Below are positions 15,394 to 23,140 of a DNA stretch of 32,243 bases, in pieces. Source of the DNA: Lachnospiraceae bacterium (GTDB lineage: Bacteria; Bacillota; Clostridia; Lachnospirales; Lachnospiraceae); assembly GCA_022799175.1 (NCBI GenBank), contig JAAWNY010000032.1, positions 1 to 32,243 of the forward strand. The letters are read 5' to 3'. How positions within the stretch are numbered: position 1 is the stretch's first letter; every line of letters starts with the position of its first letter. The notes beneath the pieces were generated by a model. The model was not told where the DNA came from. It saw only the letters and a list, made by a program, of their open reading frames with translations, and did no database searches. The translations under genes and the position numbers were made by a program.

Positions 15394-16659
15394 ATGGCAA
15401 AGCATGATATCGTAATTATCGGCGGGGGCCCTGCGGGGCTTGCGGCAGCAGTGGCTGCGAGAAAGGCAGGCATTCAGGACATTCTGATTCTGGAGCGTGA
15501 CGGCTGTCTGGGTGGAATCTTAAATCAGTGTATCCACAATGGCTTTGGCCTTCATACCTTTAAGGAGGAACTGACTGGGCCGGAGTATGCGGCACGTTAT
15601 ATTGAGATGGTGGAGGCGGAGAAGATTCCGTATAAGTTAAACACCATGGTTATTGACATCAATAAAGATAAGGAAGTCACAGTCATCAATAAAGAGGACG
15701 GCTTGACGACCATCCAGGCCAAGGCGATCATCCTGGCTATGGGATGTCGGGAGCGTCCGAGAGGCGCCCTCAACATTCCGGGCTACCGTCCGGCAGGTAT
15801 TTATTCTGCTGGTACTGCTCAGCGCCTGATGAACATTGAGGGATTCAGTGTGGGCAGAGAAGTTGTGATCTTGGGTTCCGGCGATATTGGGCTGATTATG
15901 GCAAGAAGAATGACTTTAGAGGGAGCCAAAGTAAAGGTAGTGGCAGAGCTGATGCCTTATTCTGGCGGCTTAAAGAGAAATATCGTACAGTGCCTGGATG
16001 ATTATGGCATTCCGCTGAAATTGAGTCATACAGTTGTCAACATTGAGGGCAAGGAACGGGTGACCGGAATTACGATTGCCCAGGTGGGGCCAGACCGTAA
16101 GCCGATTCCGGGGACAGAAGAGCATTATACCTGCGATACGTTATTGCTGTCGGTTGGCTTGATCCCAGAGAACGAGCTGAGTCGTAGCATTGGTATTGAT
16201 ATGAGTCGGATCACCTCTGGCCCAGAAGTGAATGACCAGCTGGAAACAAGTGCGGAAGGTGTATTTGCCTGCGGTAATGTGCTCCATGTGCATGATCTGG
16301 TAGACTACGTGTCTGAGGAAGCAACTCTGGCCGGAACCAATGCGGCGGAGTACGTAAAGAGCGAAGAACAGAAAGGTAATTGCCATCTGGTTGAACTGAA
16401 GGCAGAGAATGGCGTTCGCTATACGGTGCCGCAGACCTTAGATATTCATAACATGCAGGAGAAGGTGACGGTTCGTTTCCGCGTGGCAGATGTATATAAG
16501 GACCGGTATATCAGTGTGTACTATGATGGAGTTCAGATTTCCAAGAAGAAGAAAAAGGTGTTGGCGCCTGGAGAGATGGAGCAGGTAGTCCTGAAAAAGG
16601 ACAGCTTTGGAGAGTATCCGAATTTGAAGAATATCGTGATTTGTACGGAGGTGGAATAA
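15394..16659 (+). CDS. FAD/NAD(P)-dependent oxidoreductase, second subunit of the G3P oxidation complex
   Basis: This 421-residue pyridine-nucleotide-disulfide-type flavoprotein has an FAD loop (IVIIGGGPAGLAAAVAAR) and a second Rossmann loop (VVILGSGDIGLIMARRMTLEG). Also visible are a Cys-containing stretch (GGILNQCIHNGFGLHTF), ILAMGCRERPRG, and the flavin-contact end GVFACGNVLHVHDLVDYVSEE. It probably passes electrons from the GlpA-like subunit to NAD or another carrier, replacing classical GlpB. It starts 12 bases after the dehydrogenase, and the small four-Cys gene follows after one base. Confidence 0.85.
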   Translation: MAKHDIVIIGGGPAGLAAAVAARKAGIQDILILERDGCLGGILNQCIHNGFGLHTFKEELTGPEYAARYIEMVEAEKIPYKLNTMVIDINKDKEVTVINKEDGLTTIQAKAIILAMGCRERPRGALNIPGYRPAGIYSAGTAQRLMNIEGFSVGREVVILGSGDIGLIMARRMTLEGAKVKVVAELMPYSGGLKRNIVQCLDDYGIPLKLSHTVVNIEGKERVTGITIAQVGPDRKPIPGTEEHYTCDTLLLSVGLIPENELSRSIGIDMSRITSGPEVNDQLETSAEGVFACGNVLHVHDLVDYVSEEATLAGTNAAEYVKSEEQKGNCHLVELKAENGVRYTVPQTLDIHNMQEKVTVRFRVADVYKDRYISVYYDGVQISKKKKKVLAPGEMEQVVLKKDSFGEYPNLKNIVICTEVE

Positions 16660-16660
16660 T

Positions 16661-17023
16661 ATGGAGACGAGAGAACTGATCTGTATCGGGTGCCCATTAG
16701 GATGCCCATTGACAGTCCGTATAGACGGGGAGAACGTGGAAGTAAATGGAAATACCTGCAAAAGAGGCGATGATTATGCCCGGAAAGAGGTTTTGAGTCC
16801 CACCAGGATTGTGACTTCCAGTGTACATGTAAACGGCGGAGAGCTGGAGATGGTATCCGTTAAGACTAAAGAAGATATTCCGAAAGGTAAGATTTTTGAG
16901 ATCATGGAGGAGATTCGCAAAACCACAATCAATGCACCTGTGGCTATCGGAGATGTGGTGATTGAGAATTGTGCCGGGACCGGAATTCCTGTGATTGCCA
17001 CTAAGAATGTGGCCAGTGCATAA
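16661..17023 (+). CDS. DUF1667 small redox protein with four Cys, third subunit
   Basis: This 120-residue protein opens with CIGCPLGC: Cys at 8, 11 and 15, then Cys 33 (GNTCKRG). The CxxCxxxC...C pattern resembles the [4Fe-4S] site of molybdopterin oxidoreductase N-termini, so it may carry an iron-sulfur cluster. It belongs to DUF1667, regularly found next to GlpA-like and FAD oxidoreductase genes in Clostridia and Thermotogae. The role in electron transfer is inferred from context. It begins one base after the previous gene, implying equal expression. Confidence 0.82.
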   Translation: METRELICIGCPLGCPLTVRIDGENVEVNGNTCKRGDDYARKEVLSPTRIVTSSVHVNGGELEMVSVKTKEDIPKGKIFEIMEEIRKTTINAPVAIGDVVIENCAGTGIPVIATKNVASA

Positions 17024-17047
17024 TTGAGATTGTCAGAAAAGTAAGCA

Positions 17048-17080
17048 ACCGCCGGAGATTTTTCTCCGGCGGTGTGTTTC
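17048..17080 (+). terminator. Terminator of the G3P dehydrogenase operon
   Basis: CCGCCGGAGA (17049-17058) pairs perfectly with TCTCCGGCGG (17063-17072) around a 4-base loop. A short T-containing tail follows. It may also end minus-strand transcripts from 17162. Confidence 0.75.
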
Positions 17081-17161
17081 ATGGATTATTTTGGGGGAAT
17101 GAGTCGGAAGTTATTGAGCATTTGGTACAGATGAAGAAGTGGCGGCTCTGCTAGTCTGCTA

Positions 17162-17866
17162 CTAGCGGAATGGTTCTGGCGGAAGGTAATAGGCATAACG
17201 CAGGAAGGATATCATGGCTTGCGCGTGGGATGTGTGGGAAAGCACTAAGAGGCAGTAGGAATCGGAGCCGTCATAGGCCGGATTCTGGAGAAACCGACTA
17301 GTGTCAAGCTCCAAGCAGCAGGTTTTTTTTGTTCCGGTTCCATCCGTTGTGGAGATGAGATGGTTTTGGACTTTAGTTAAAAGCTGAGGCTCATCGGCTA
17401 AGAGAAGCTCTAAGTCATATAAAGGAAAAGATTCCGCATAGTAGAACGCCAGCTCTTTGGGAGCGACTAAAAAGTCTAGTTCCCGGGCGGCGGTGTAGGC
17501 TACGATTTTCCCCTGGCTGGCGGCGTGGTATTCGCTGCCGGAATCCAGGTCTACATAGAGAGAGTCCTCGAAAGCAATACGGTGTCCATGGGGAGTGCCA
17601 TAGTAAGAGGAGAAGTCAAGGATTAGTTCCTTAGCAGGGAAGAGATTTTGCCGATCGTTGACAAAGAAGCCTTGTAGGTCAATGACCTGGTGACTCTGCC
17701 AGATCATGTCTCCGATATAAAACAGAAGGAGAAAAAAAGCGAAAGCAAGGAAAAAAAGGCCCCGATAGTAGTCGAAAATGAAGCGCAGCTTCTGACGGGG
17801 GGAAAGGGTTTTTAGTGTCTCTCGATCCTTTTTCCAGCTGCGGACAAAGCGATTGTCTGTGAACAT
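17162..17866 (-). CDS. Membrane-anchored protein of unknown function, 234 aa
   Basis: The protein has a basic N-terminus (SWKKDRETLKTLSPRQKLRFI, then FDYYRGL), one membrane helix at about residues 36-54 (FFLAFAFFLLLFYIGDMIW) and a soluble C-terminal part with no motif I recognise. Similar anchored proteins with a KLRFIFDYY-type start are common in Lachnospiraceae, but no function is known to me. Its own promoter is at 17930-17958 and AGGAGG precedes the ATG. It is divergent from the YesL-type gene, and its 3' end faces the glp operon terminator. Confidence 0.7.
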   Translation of the reverse strand: MFTDNRFVRSWKKDRETLKTLSPRQKLRFIFDYYRGLFFLAFAFFLLLFYIGDMIWQSHQVIDLQGFFVNDRQNLFPAKELILDFSSYYGTPHGHRIAFEDSLYVDLDSGSEYHAASQGKIVAYTAARELDFLVAPKELAFYYAESFPLYDLELLLADEPQLLTKVQNHLISTTDGTGTKKTCCLELDTSRFLQNPAYDGSDSYCLLVLSHTSHAQAMISFLRYAYYLPPEPFR

Positions 17867-17929
17867 GGCAAAAACCTCCTCATTTATAAAATAGGAAATT
17901 TAGTTTGTAAATTCTTGTTGAGTGTTGCC

Positions 17930-17958
17930 ATTATATCACATTTAAAAAAAATACGCAA
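17930..17958 (-). promoter_or_regulatory. Promoter for the anchored protein (minus strand)
   Basis: On the minus strand TTGCGT (17953-17958), a 17-base spacer and a perfect TATAAT (17930-17935) point towards the gene ending at 17162. The same 113-base gap must also drive the plus-strand YesL-type gene, whose promoter I cannot identify. Confidence 0.6.
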
Positions 17959-17979
17959 AAATGAAAGAAGGAGAAAATT

Positions 17980-18627
17980 ATGAACTTTAACGTGAACGGC
18001 TTGTTCAACCCAGAGAATCGTTTCTGGTCATTTATGGATAAAATCATGAATTTGTGTGTGGCCGGTATTTTGTGGTTCTTATTTTCTCTGCCACTCATCA
18101 CAGTTGGGGCGGCAACTAGTGCGCTTTTTGGGTATACATTAAAGCTGGCACGGAATGAAGAGGGGTATCTGTTGAAAAGTTTCTGGAAGGGGTTTTGGGA
18201 AAATTTTGTTACATCTACTTTGTTATGGCTGGGAACTTTAGCGGTAGGTATGTTTTTGGCGGCCGATCTGTTTGCCTGTCAATTTTTGCCGGCGGTAGGA
18301 GCGTTGCGGTGGGGCGTGCGAGCTTTGTTGGTGAGCTTGATTTTTGTGTATTTTTTAACGATTATTTATCTATTTCCGTTGGTTGCTACCTTTCGAGTTT
18401 CCTGGAAAAAGGTGGTAAGGGATGCTTTGGTGATGGGCGTAGGGAATCTGTATGTCTCGGTGACAGTGTTGGTGATTTATGGATTTTTTGGAGTGATTAC
18501 TTGGTTTTTTCCGATTCTTTTTATGGTATGGTTTGCACTGGCAGCTTATTTTTCCTCGCATCTGTTATATTCCGTGTTTATGCGGTATTTACCGGAGAAG
18601 GATGAATTATACAATAGTGAGCGGTGA
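17980..18627 (+). CDS. YesL-family (DUF624) membrane protein
   Basis: This 215-residue integral membrane protein has about five hydrophobic helices and the DUF624 start pattern NPENRFWSFMDKIMNLCVAGILWFLFSLPL. YesL proteins are typically encoded beside sugar ABC importers in Firmicutes, as here, where a binding-protein gene follows. Their biochemical role is unknown. GAAGGAGAAAATT precedes ATG 17980. Confidence 0.85.
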   Translation: MNFNVNGLFNPENRFWSFMDKIMNLCVAGILWFLFSLPLITVGAATSALFGYTLKLARNEEGYLLKSFWKGFWENFVTSTLLWLGTLAVGMFLAADLFACQFLPAVGALRWGVRALLVSLIFVYFLTIIYLFPLVATFRVSWKKVVRDALVMGVGNLYVSVTVLVIYGFFGVITWFFPILFMVWFALAAYFSSHLLYSVFMRYLPEKDELYNSER

Positions 18628-18750
18628 AAAAAGAAAGAATATTGTTAAAGATTAATCAATAATTTTTGGGGTAAGTGACAAAAACAGTCAGAATAGTGAA
18701 AAATAGAAAGTAAGAATGATAAATTAATGTAAAAAATAACAAAAAAGTAC

Positions 18751-18779
18751 TTGCGGGATTGTAGGGTTTGTGGTATCAT
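18751..18779 (+). promoter_or_regulatory. Promoter of the UgpB-like ABC operon
   Basis: TTGCGG (18751-18756), a 17-base spacer and TATCAT (18774-18779) precede a 178-base leader. The upstream part of the 330-base gap (18628-18750) is AT-rich and holds nothing else I recognise. Confidence 0.55.
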
Positions 18780-18819
18780 AAGGATACAACAATTAAATAT
18801 GGTCTGCTGCAGAGAGAAT

Positions 18820-18883
18820 GAGATAAAGCAAAGCAATGAATGCATATACGGATGTATTTAGTGTTGGCGGTATCTCTTTTTTT
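18820..18883 (+). terminator. Leader terminator/attenuator of the ABC operon
   Basis: GAGATA (18820-18825) pairs with TATCTC (18871-18876), followed by an unbroken T-run to about 18883. The 45 bases between can form smaller stems. It sits between promoter and first gene, so it must be read through or regulated for expression. The glp leaders share only TGAGAT with it. Confidence 0.5.
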
Positions 18884-18957
18884 GTGTGCTTTTTCGGAAA
18901 AAAAGGAAGGGTAGGCGGATCATAGGAAAGTAAAAACTAAGAAAGGGGAAATTTATT

Positions 18958-20331
18958 ATGAGAAAAAAAGTGGCATTGCTTCTGGCAGCAGCGATGGTAG
19001 CAGGAGCAGTATCCGGGTGCAGCGGTGGCGGCTCTACGGGAAAAGCGGCAGTAAATGCAGGAGGTGGATCCTCGGATAATGGGGGAGCTGAGGCGTCAGA
19101 GGCGGCACCGGTGGATCCGGCTAACTATGAGGTGACAGAGCCAATCACAATCAAGTGGTGGCATGCGTTGGAGGATCAGTATTCTGCCACTGTGGATAAG
19201 GTGGTCAGTGATTTTAATAATTCCCAAGATCTAATTACCGTGGAGGCAGAGTACATCGGAAGCTATTCTAAGCTCAATGAGGCGCTGGTGGCGGCTCATG
19301 CGGCGGGCACCGATCTTCCTGCACTTACGGTTGCGAATACGCCTTATGTGGCTGAATATGGTGCAGGCGGTCTGACAGAAGATTTAACCCCATACATCGA
19401 GGCATCAGGCTATGATGTGGAAGACTTTGGAGACGGTATGATTGAAGCGGCCAAATATAACGGAAAACAGGTTTCGCTGCCGTTTCTGATTTCTACTCAG
19501 ATCATGTATTATAATAAAGATATGGCGGATGAGATGGGAATTACTATGCCGACTACCTGGGACGAGATGGATGCATTCATGGAGAAGGGCACCAAGAAGG
19601 CGGCAGACGGGACCACTGAGGTATATGCGAGCATCATTCCTGGCTGGGATCAATGGTATTTTGAAACTTTTTATTTGAATCAGGGTGTGAAGATCATCAA
19701 CGACGATCAGGTAACCACAGATTTGGGAGATGAGAAGGCAGTGGCAATTGCACAGAAGATTCAGGACTGGTGTAATGCCGGGTATACTTACTGGACGGGG
19801 ACGGCTGAGGATGCATCCTCCAACATGAGACAAAACTTTATCTCTGGCAAGGCGCTGTCGGTTGTGCATACCAGTTCTTTGTATAACAACTATGTCGATC
19901 AATGTGATTTTGAGATTGGTATGGCTTGGCTTCCAGGAGCAGATACCAAGAAGCAGGAGATCGGTGGCTGTGTATTGTTGATCCCGTCTAAAAATGACCA
20001 GGCAACCAAAAATGCGGCATGGCAGTTCTTGCAGTATCTGTGCAGCAAGGACGTCAATATGACTTGGGCAGAGGGCACCGGTTATATGCCTACCAGAAAG
20101 TCTGTGCTGGAGACCGAGGAGGGCAAGGCATTTTTGGAGAAGAAACCGGCGTTCCAGGCAATCTTTGATAATCTGGATTTGATTTATCCGAGAATTCAGC
20201 ACAAGGGCTGGTCTCAGCTGGCTACCATCTGGAAAAACATCATGGCTGAGGTGATGATGGAGAATGGGGATGTGCCAGCAGGCATGGAGCAGATGGCAGA
20301 TGAGATCAATGATGTGCTGGCAGATGCATAA
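18958..20331 (+). CDS. ugpB: UgpB-like ABC transporter substrate-binding lipoprotein
   Basis: This 457-residue family 1 extracellular solute-binding protein has a lipoprotein signal (residues 1-21; AVSGC with lipid-bearing Cys21) and a Gly/Ser linker. Features resembling E. coli UgpB are PFLISTQIMYYNKDMADE, IPGWDQWYFETF (UgpB has GWQGWIQLENF), HTSSLYNN, EIGGCVLLIPSK and WAEGTGYMPTRKS (UgpB WHQKTGYLPITKA). These suggest G3P or a glycerophosphodiester as ligand, in keeping with the glp genes around it; another sugar is possible. AAAGGGG precedes ATG 18958. The permeases follow, but no ATPase. Confidence 0.82.
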   Translation: MRKKVALLLAAAMVAGAVSGCSGGGSTGKAAVNAGGGSSDNGGAEASEAAPVDPANYEVTEPITIKWWHALEDQYSATVDKVVSDFNNSQDLITVEAEYIGSYSKLNEALVAAHAAGTDLPALTVANTPYVAEYGAGGLTEDLTPYIEASGYDVEDFGDGMIEAAKYNGKQVSLPFLISTQIMYYNKDMADEMGITMPTTWDEMDAFMEKGTKKAADGTTEVYASIIPGWDQWYFETFYLNQGVKIINDDQVTTDLGDEKAVAIAQKIQDWCNAGYTYWTGTAEDASSNMRQNFISGKALSVVHTSSLYNNYVDQCDFEIGMAWLPGADTKKQEIGGCVLLIPSKNDQATKNAAWQFLQYLCSKDVNMTWAEGTGYMPTRKSVLETEEGKAFLEKKPAFQAIFDNLDLIYPRIQHKGWSQLATIWKNIMAEVMMENGDVPAGMEQMADEINDVLADA

Positions 20332-20385
20332 ATAGGGGGTTTCATTGCAATCTGTGCGAATGATGAGGAACCGATAAATAAAAGT

Positions 20386-20420
20386 CCGGCTGCCCGCTCC
20401 ATAACGGATAAGGTGGCCGG
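20386..20420 (+). other. Intercistronic hairpin between binding protein and permease genes
   Basis: CCGGC (20386-20390) and GCCGG (20416-20420) can pair, with CC/GG extending inside. There is no T-run. In other ABC operons such a stem protects the binding-protein mRNA and lowers permease output. Confidence 0.4.
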
Positions 20421-20440
20421 GGAATGTGAGGGGGCGCTAT

Positions 20441-21346
20441 ATGAAAGAAAAACGAATTAACCCCAGAAAGCTTTCTGCAGTGAAGGATTTTAGTTGTGTG
20501 CTTCCAGTTCTGATCTTTCTGGCAGTATTTACCTACTATCCGATTGTGGAGTTGCTGCGGATTAGCTTTACGGACTGGAATCTTTTAAATGATACCTGGC
20601 AGTATGTGGGGCTTAAAAACTGGACCTGGTTGTTTGCTGGTTCCGGCACTAAATATTTGTGGAATTCTCTGAAGGTTACCGTGTTGTACTCCATTGGTGA
20701 GTTGAGTATCACTTTGATTGGTGGTATGATCTTTGCCTTGATTTTTAACCGGATGACCAACAGCTTTGCTGCTATGAGAGCGATTATTTTTATGCCCAAG
20801 TATGTGGCAATGTCCTCGGCTGCAGTGGTATTTTTGTGGATTCTCAACACGGACAGCGGTATTTTTAATTACTTGCTTTCTCTGGTGGGGATAAAGGCAG
20901 TGGATTGGCTGGGCGATAGAAATATGGCACTGATTTCGGTACTAATGTTGACTGGGTGGCGCTGTATTGGTTATGGCATGATGGTGTATCTGTCGGCAAT
21001 GATGGGCATTGCCACGGATTATTATGAGGCAGCGGCGCTGGACGGGGCCAATGCGGTGCAGCGGTTTTTTAAGATTACGTTGCCGATGTTGTCACCTACG
21101 ACCTTGTTCTTGTTTGTGACAACTTTCTTGTCTTCCATGAAAGTATTCCAGTCCGTTGATATCCTGACCCAGGGAGGGCCATATCGTTCCACAGAAGTGT
21201 TTGTGTATAATATTTACCGTTATGCAATGGTGGATTTCCGTATGGACCGTGCCTCTACGGTAGGTATTTTCTTCTTCATTTTGCTGCTGATCGTGACGGT
21301 GGCGACGATGAAGATTTCCAACGGCAACGTTACTTACGATTCATAA
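20441..21346 (+). CDS. ugpA: ABC transporter permease, UgpA-like
   Basis: This 301-residue permease has six hydrophobic helices. Near residue 200 it has the EAA loop EAAALDGANAVQRFFKITLP that contacts the ATPase. FSCVLPVLIFLAVFTYYPIV and ISFTDWNLL are usual for MalF/UgpA-type subunits. ATG 20441 follows GAGGGGG; a GTG at 20426 is less likely. It pairs with the next gene to form the membrane channel for the solute delivered by the binding protein. Confidence 0.88.
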   Translation: MKEKRINPRKLSAVKDFSCVLPVLIFLAVFTYYPIVELLRISFTDWNLLNDTWQYVGLKNWTWLFAGSGTKYLWNSLKVTVLYSIGELSITLIGGMIFALIFNRMTNSFAAMRAIIFMPKYVAMSSAAVVFLWILNTDSGIFNYLLSLVGIKAVDWLGDRNMALISVLMLTGWRCIGYGMMVYLSAMMGIATDYYEAAALDGANAVQRFFKITLPMLSPTTLFLFVTTFLSSMKVFQSVDILTQGGPYRSTEVFVYNIYRYAMVDFRMDRASTVGIFFFILLLIVTVATMKISNGNVTYDS

Positions 21347-21358
21347 GGGGGGACAGAT

Positions 21359-22240
21359 ATGAGTGTACAGGCAGCAGCCAATACAAACGCGCGAAATGAA
21401 TCAGCAAAGAGAAAAAGGAAGATTATGGCGGGTATTCAGTGGGCTCTGGCGATTATCGTACTGATCATTATCGTCTTCCCAATTTACTGGATGCTGGTGT
21501 CCTCCGTTAAATCCCAGGAAGAGATTTTGCTGGCGATTCCGACTTTGTGGCCGAAGGAATTTCATTTTGAAAACTATATCAATGTATTGAACCGGGGAAA
21601 TTTTGCAAAATATTATTGGAACACCTCGGTGATGACGGCAGGGATTTTGATTGCTCAGGTAGTTACTGGCATATTTGCGGGTTATGGCTTTTCCAAGGGC
21701 AAATTTAAGGGGCAGGGACTTTGTTTTATCATTGTTCTTGGTGCTTTGATGATTCCTCTGCAAGTTACGTTTATCCCGATTTATATTATGATGGCGAATT
21801 GGGGAATGTCGGATACGTTTTTGGGATTGATTCTCCCAGAAGCAGTATCTCCCTATTATATCTTCATGCTGCGGCAGACCTTTATGTCCATTGACGACAG
21901 CTATATTGAAGCAGCTCGTATGGATGGTCTGGGACGGGTGGGGATTATCACCAGGATTTTGGCGCCAATGTGTAAATCGACTTTGTTCACCGTGACCTTG
22001 GTGACGTTTACTAATGGCTGGAATGCATATTTCTGGCCGAAGATTATTGCTAAAGGTGAGTCCAGGCGGGTATTGACCGTTGGCTTGGCTTACTTAAAGA
22101 ACACCTTTGCTGGCGGCGAGTCTATGAATAACCATGAGATCATGGCAGGTGCGGTGTTAGCAGTGGTGCCGGTTATTATCCTATTCTTTATCTTCCAGAA
22201 ATATATGCTGACCGGATATTCGAAAGCAGCAATGAAGTGA
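21359..22240 (+). CDS. ugpE: ABC transporter permease, UgpE-like
   Basis: This 293-residue permease has six helices and the MalG/UgpE-type pattern: IVLIIIVFPIYWMLVSSVKS, ENYINVLNR, the EAA loop EAARMDGLGRVGIITRILAP, and the end QKYMLTGYSKAAMK. It begins 12 bases after ugpA with AAGGGGGG as ribosome site. No MsmX/UgpC-type ATPase follows; a shared ATPase elsewhere in the genome is the usual solution in Firmicutes. Confidence 0.9.
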   Translation: MSVQAAANTNARNESAKRKRKIMAGIQWALAIIVLIIIVFPIYWMLVSSVKSQEEILLAIPTLWPKEFHFENYINVLNRGNFAKYYWNTSVMTAGILIAQVVTGIFAGYGFSKGKFKGQGLCFIIVLGALMIPLQVTFIPIYIMMANWGMSDTFLGLILPEAVSPYYIFMLRQTFMSIDDSYIEAARMDGLGRVGIITRILAPMCKSTLFTVTLVTFTNGWNAYFWPKIIAKGESRRVLTVGLAYLKNTFAGGESMNNHEIMAGAVLAVVPVIILFFIFQKYMLTGYSKAAMK

Positions 22241-22266
22241 TGAATTGGTAGAGGATATGAAAGGAT

Positions 22267-22425
22267 ATGGTATCAGGCTGTAAAAAAAGGGGAAAGAAAA
22301 CCGTTCAGATTGTCGGAAGGGCTACGGGAAAACAGCCAGATAACAAGAATGAAAATGGAGAAGGTATTTATAGGTATATGAAAACAGCGAGACGGCAAAG
22401 GGAAAAGCTGTCTGCTGGTAAATAA
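22267..22425 (+). CDS. Possible small basic protein, 52 aa
   Basis: An ATG frame encodes a Lys/Arg-rich peptide beginning MVSGCKKRGKKTVQIVGRAT in the 326-base gap between ugpE and glpP. AAAGG lies too close to be a clear ribosome site, and I recognise no family. The purine-rich composition of the gap may keep the frame open by chance. I list it only so that the gap is not empty. Confidence 0.2.
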   Translation: MVSGCKKRGKKTVQIVGRATGKQPDNKNENGEGIYRYMKTARRQREKLSAGK

Positions 22426-22444
22426 AAGAATAAAAAGGGAAAAC

Positions 22445-22499
22445 AATCGGTACAGTGGAAAACGTTTTGCGTTTTGACTGTACCGATTCTTGAGTTTTT
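22445..22499 (+). terminator. Terminator of the ABC operon
   Basis: AATCGGTACAGT (22445-22456) is perfectly complementary to ACTGTACCGATT (22477-22488), with an inner AAAACG/CGTTTT stem. A tail with TTTTT follows. This is a strong intrinsic terminator just before glpP. Confidence 0.85.
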
Positions 22500-22518
22500 G
22501 ATGAAATACCTTTATAAT
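22490..22518 (+). promoter_or_regulatory. Promoter of glpP
   Basis: TTGAGT (22490-22495), a 17-base spacer and a perfect TATAAT (22513-22518) lie directly in and after the tail of the ABC-operon terminator. Confidence 0.6.
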
Positions 22519-22566
22519 AGAAGAAAAAAATAGGGATTTATGGAAGCAGGAAGGGGGATTACGAAT

Positions 22567-23127
22567 ATGAAAGCAATTGAGTTATTGGAGACATCGCCAG
22601 TGATTGCAGCAGTGAAGGATGATAAGGGACTGCAGCGCTGTTTTGAATCAGAGTGCCAGGTGGTATTTGTCCTATATGGGAATATCTGTAATATCGGGGG
22701 GATTGTACAACAGATTCAGGAGCATGGGAAGGTGGCGATTGTCCATGTAGATTTGACAGCGGGATTGAGTGCCAAAGAGGTGGCGGTGGATTTTATCAAA
22801 CAGACCACCAGTGCGGATGGGATCATCAGTACAAAGCCATTGCTGGTGAAACGGGCATTGGAGTTAGGGTTGTATGGGGTGCAGAGAACCTTTATGATTG
22901 ATTCTATGGCAGTGAATACCATGAAGAAGCAGATTGATACCTTTCACCCGGATTTGGTGGAGGTGATGCCGGGGATTATCCCGAAAGTATTAAAGGAGAT
23001 TCGGGACTATACAGATATTCCGATCATTGCTGGAGGACTGATTTCGGACAAAAAGGATATTATGGCAGCGTTTGCGGCTGGGGCGGATGCTATCTCTACA
23101 ACGAAGGAGGAGCTGTGGTTTGCATAA
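22567..23127 (+). CDS. glpP: Glycerol uptake operon antiterminator GlpP
   Basis: GlpP is a TIM-barrel-like RNA-binding regulator that, with G3P, prevents termination in glp mRNA leaders. The 186 residues (family about 190) include LLETSPVIAAVKDD, QVVFVLYGNICNIGGIV, GKVAIVHVDLTAGLS, ADGIISTKPLLVKRALE, QRTFMIDSMAV, DLVEVMPGIIPKV and DIPIIAGGLISDKKDI, the core of the family throughout. ATG 22567 was chosen because AGGGGG lies about nine bases upstream. The next gene begins 14 bases on. Its likely targets are the leaders at 11217 and 13727. Confidence 0.93.
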   Translation: MKAIELLETSPVIAAVKDDKGLQRCFESECQVVFVLYGNICNIGGIVQQIQEHGKVAIVHVDLTAGLSAKEVAVDFIKQTTSADGIISTKPLLVKRALELGLYGVQRTFMIDSMAVNTMKKQIDTFHPDLVEVMPGIIPKVLKEIRDYTDIPIIAGGLISDKKDIMAAFAAGADAISTTKEELWFA

Positions 23128-23140
23128 AGGGAGAACTACA

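Noticed and set aside
19405-20202. A 265-codon open frame on the minus strand
   Set aside because: It lies entirely inside the UgpB-like gene, has no ribosome site and shows no recognisable family.
22450-22475. A cre-like catabolite repression site (GGAAAACGTTTTGC)
   Set aside because: It is the inner stem of a strong terminator, lies downstream of the operon and has three mismatches to the consensus.
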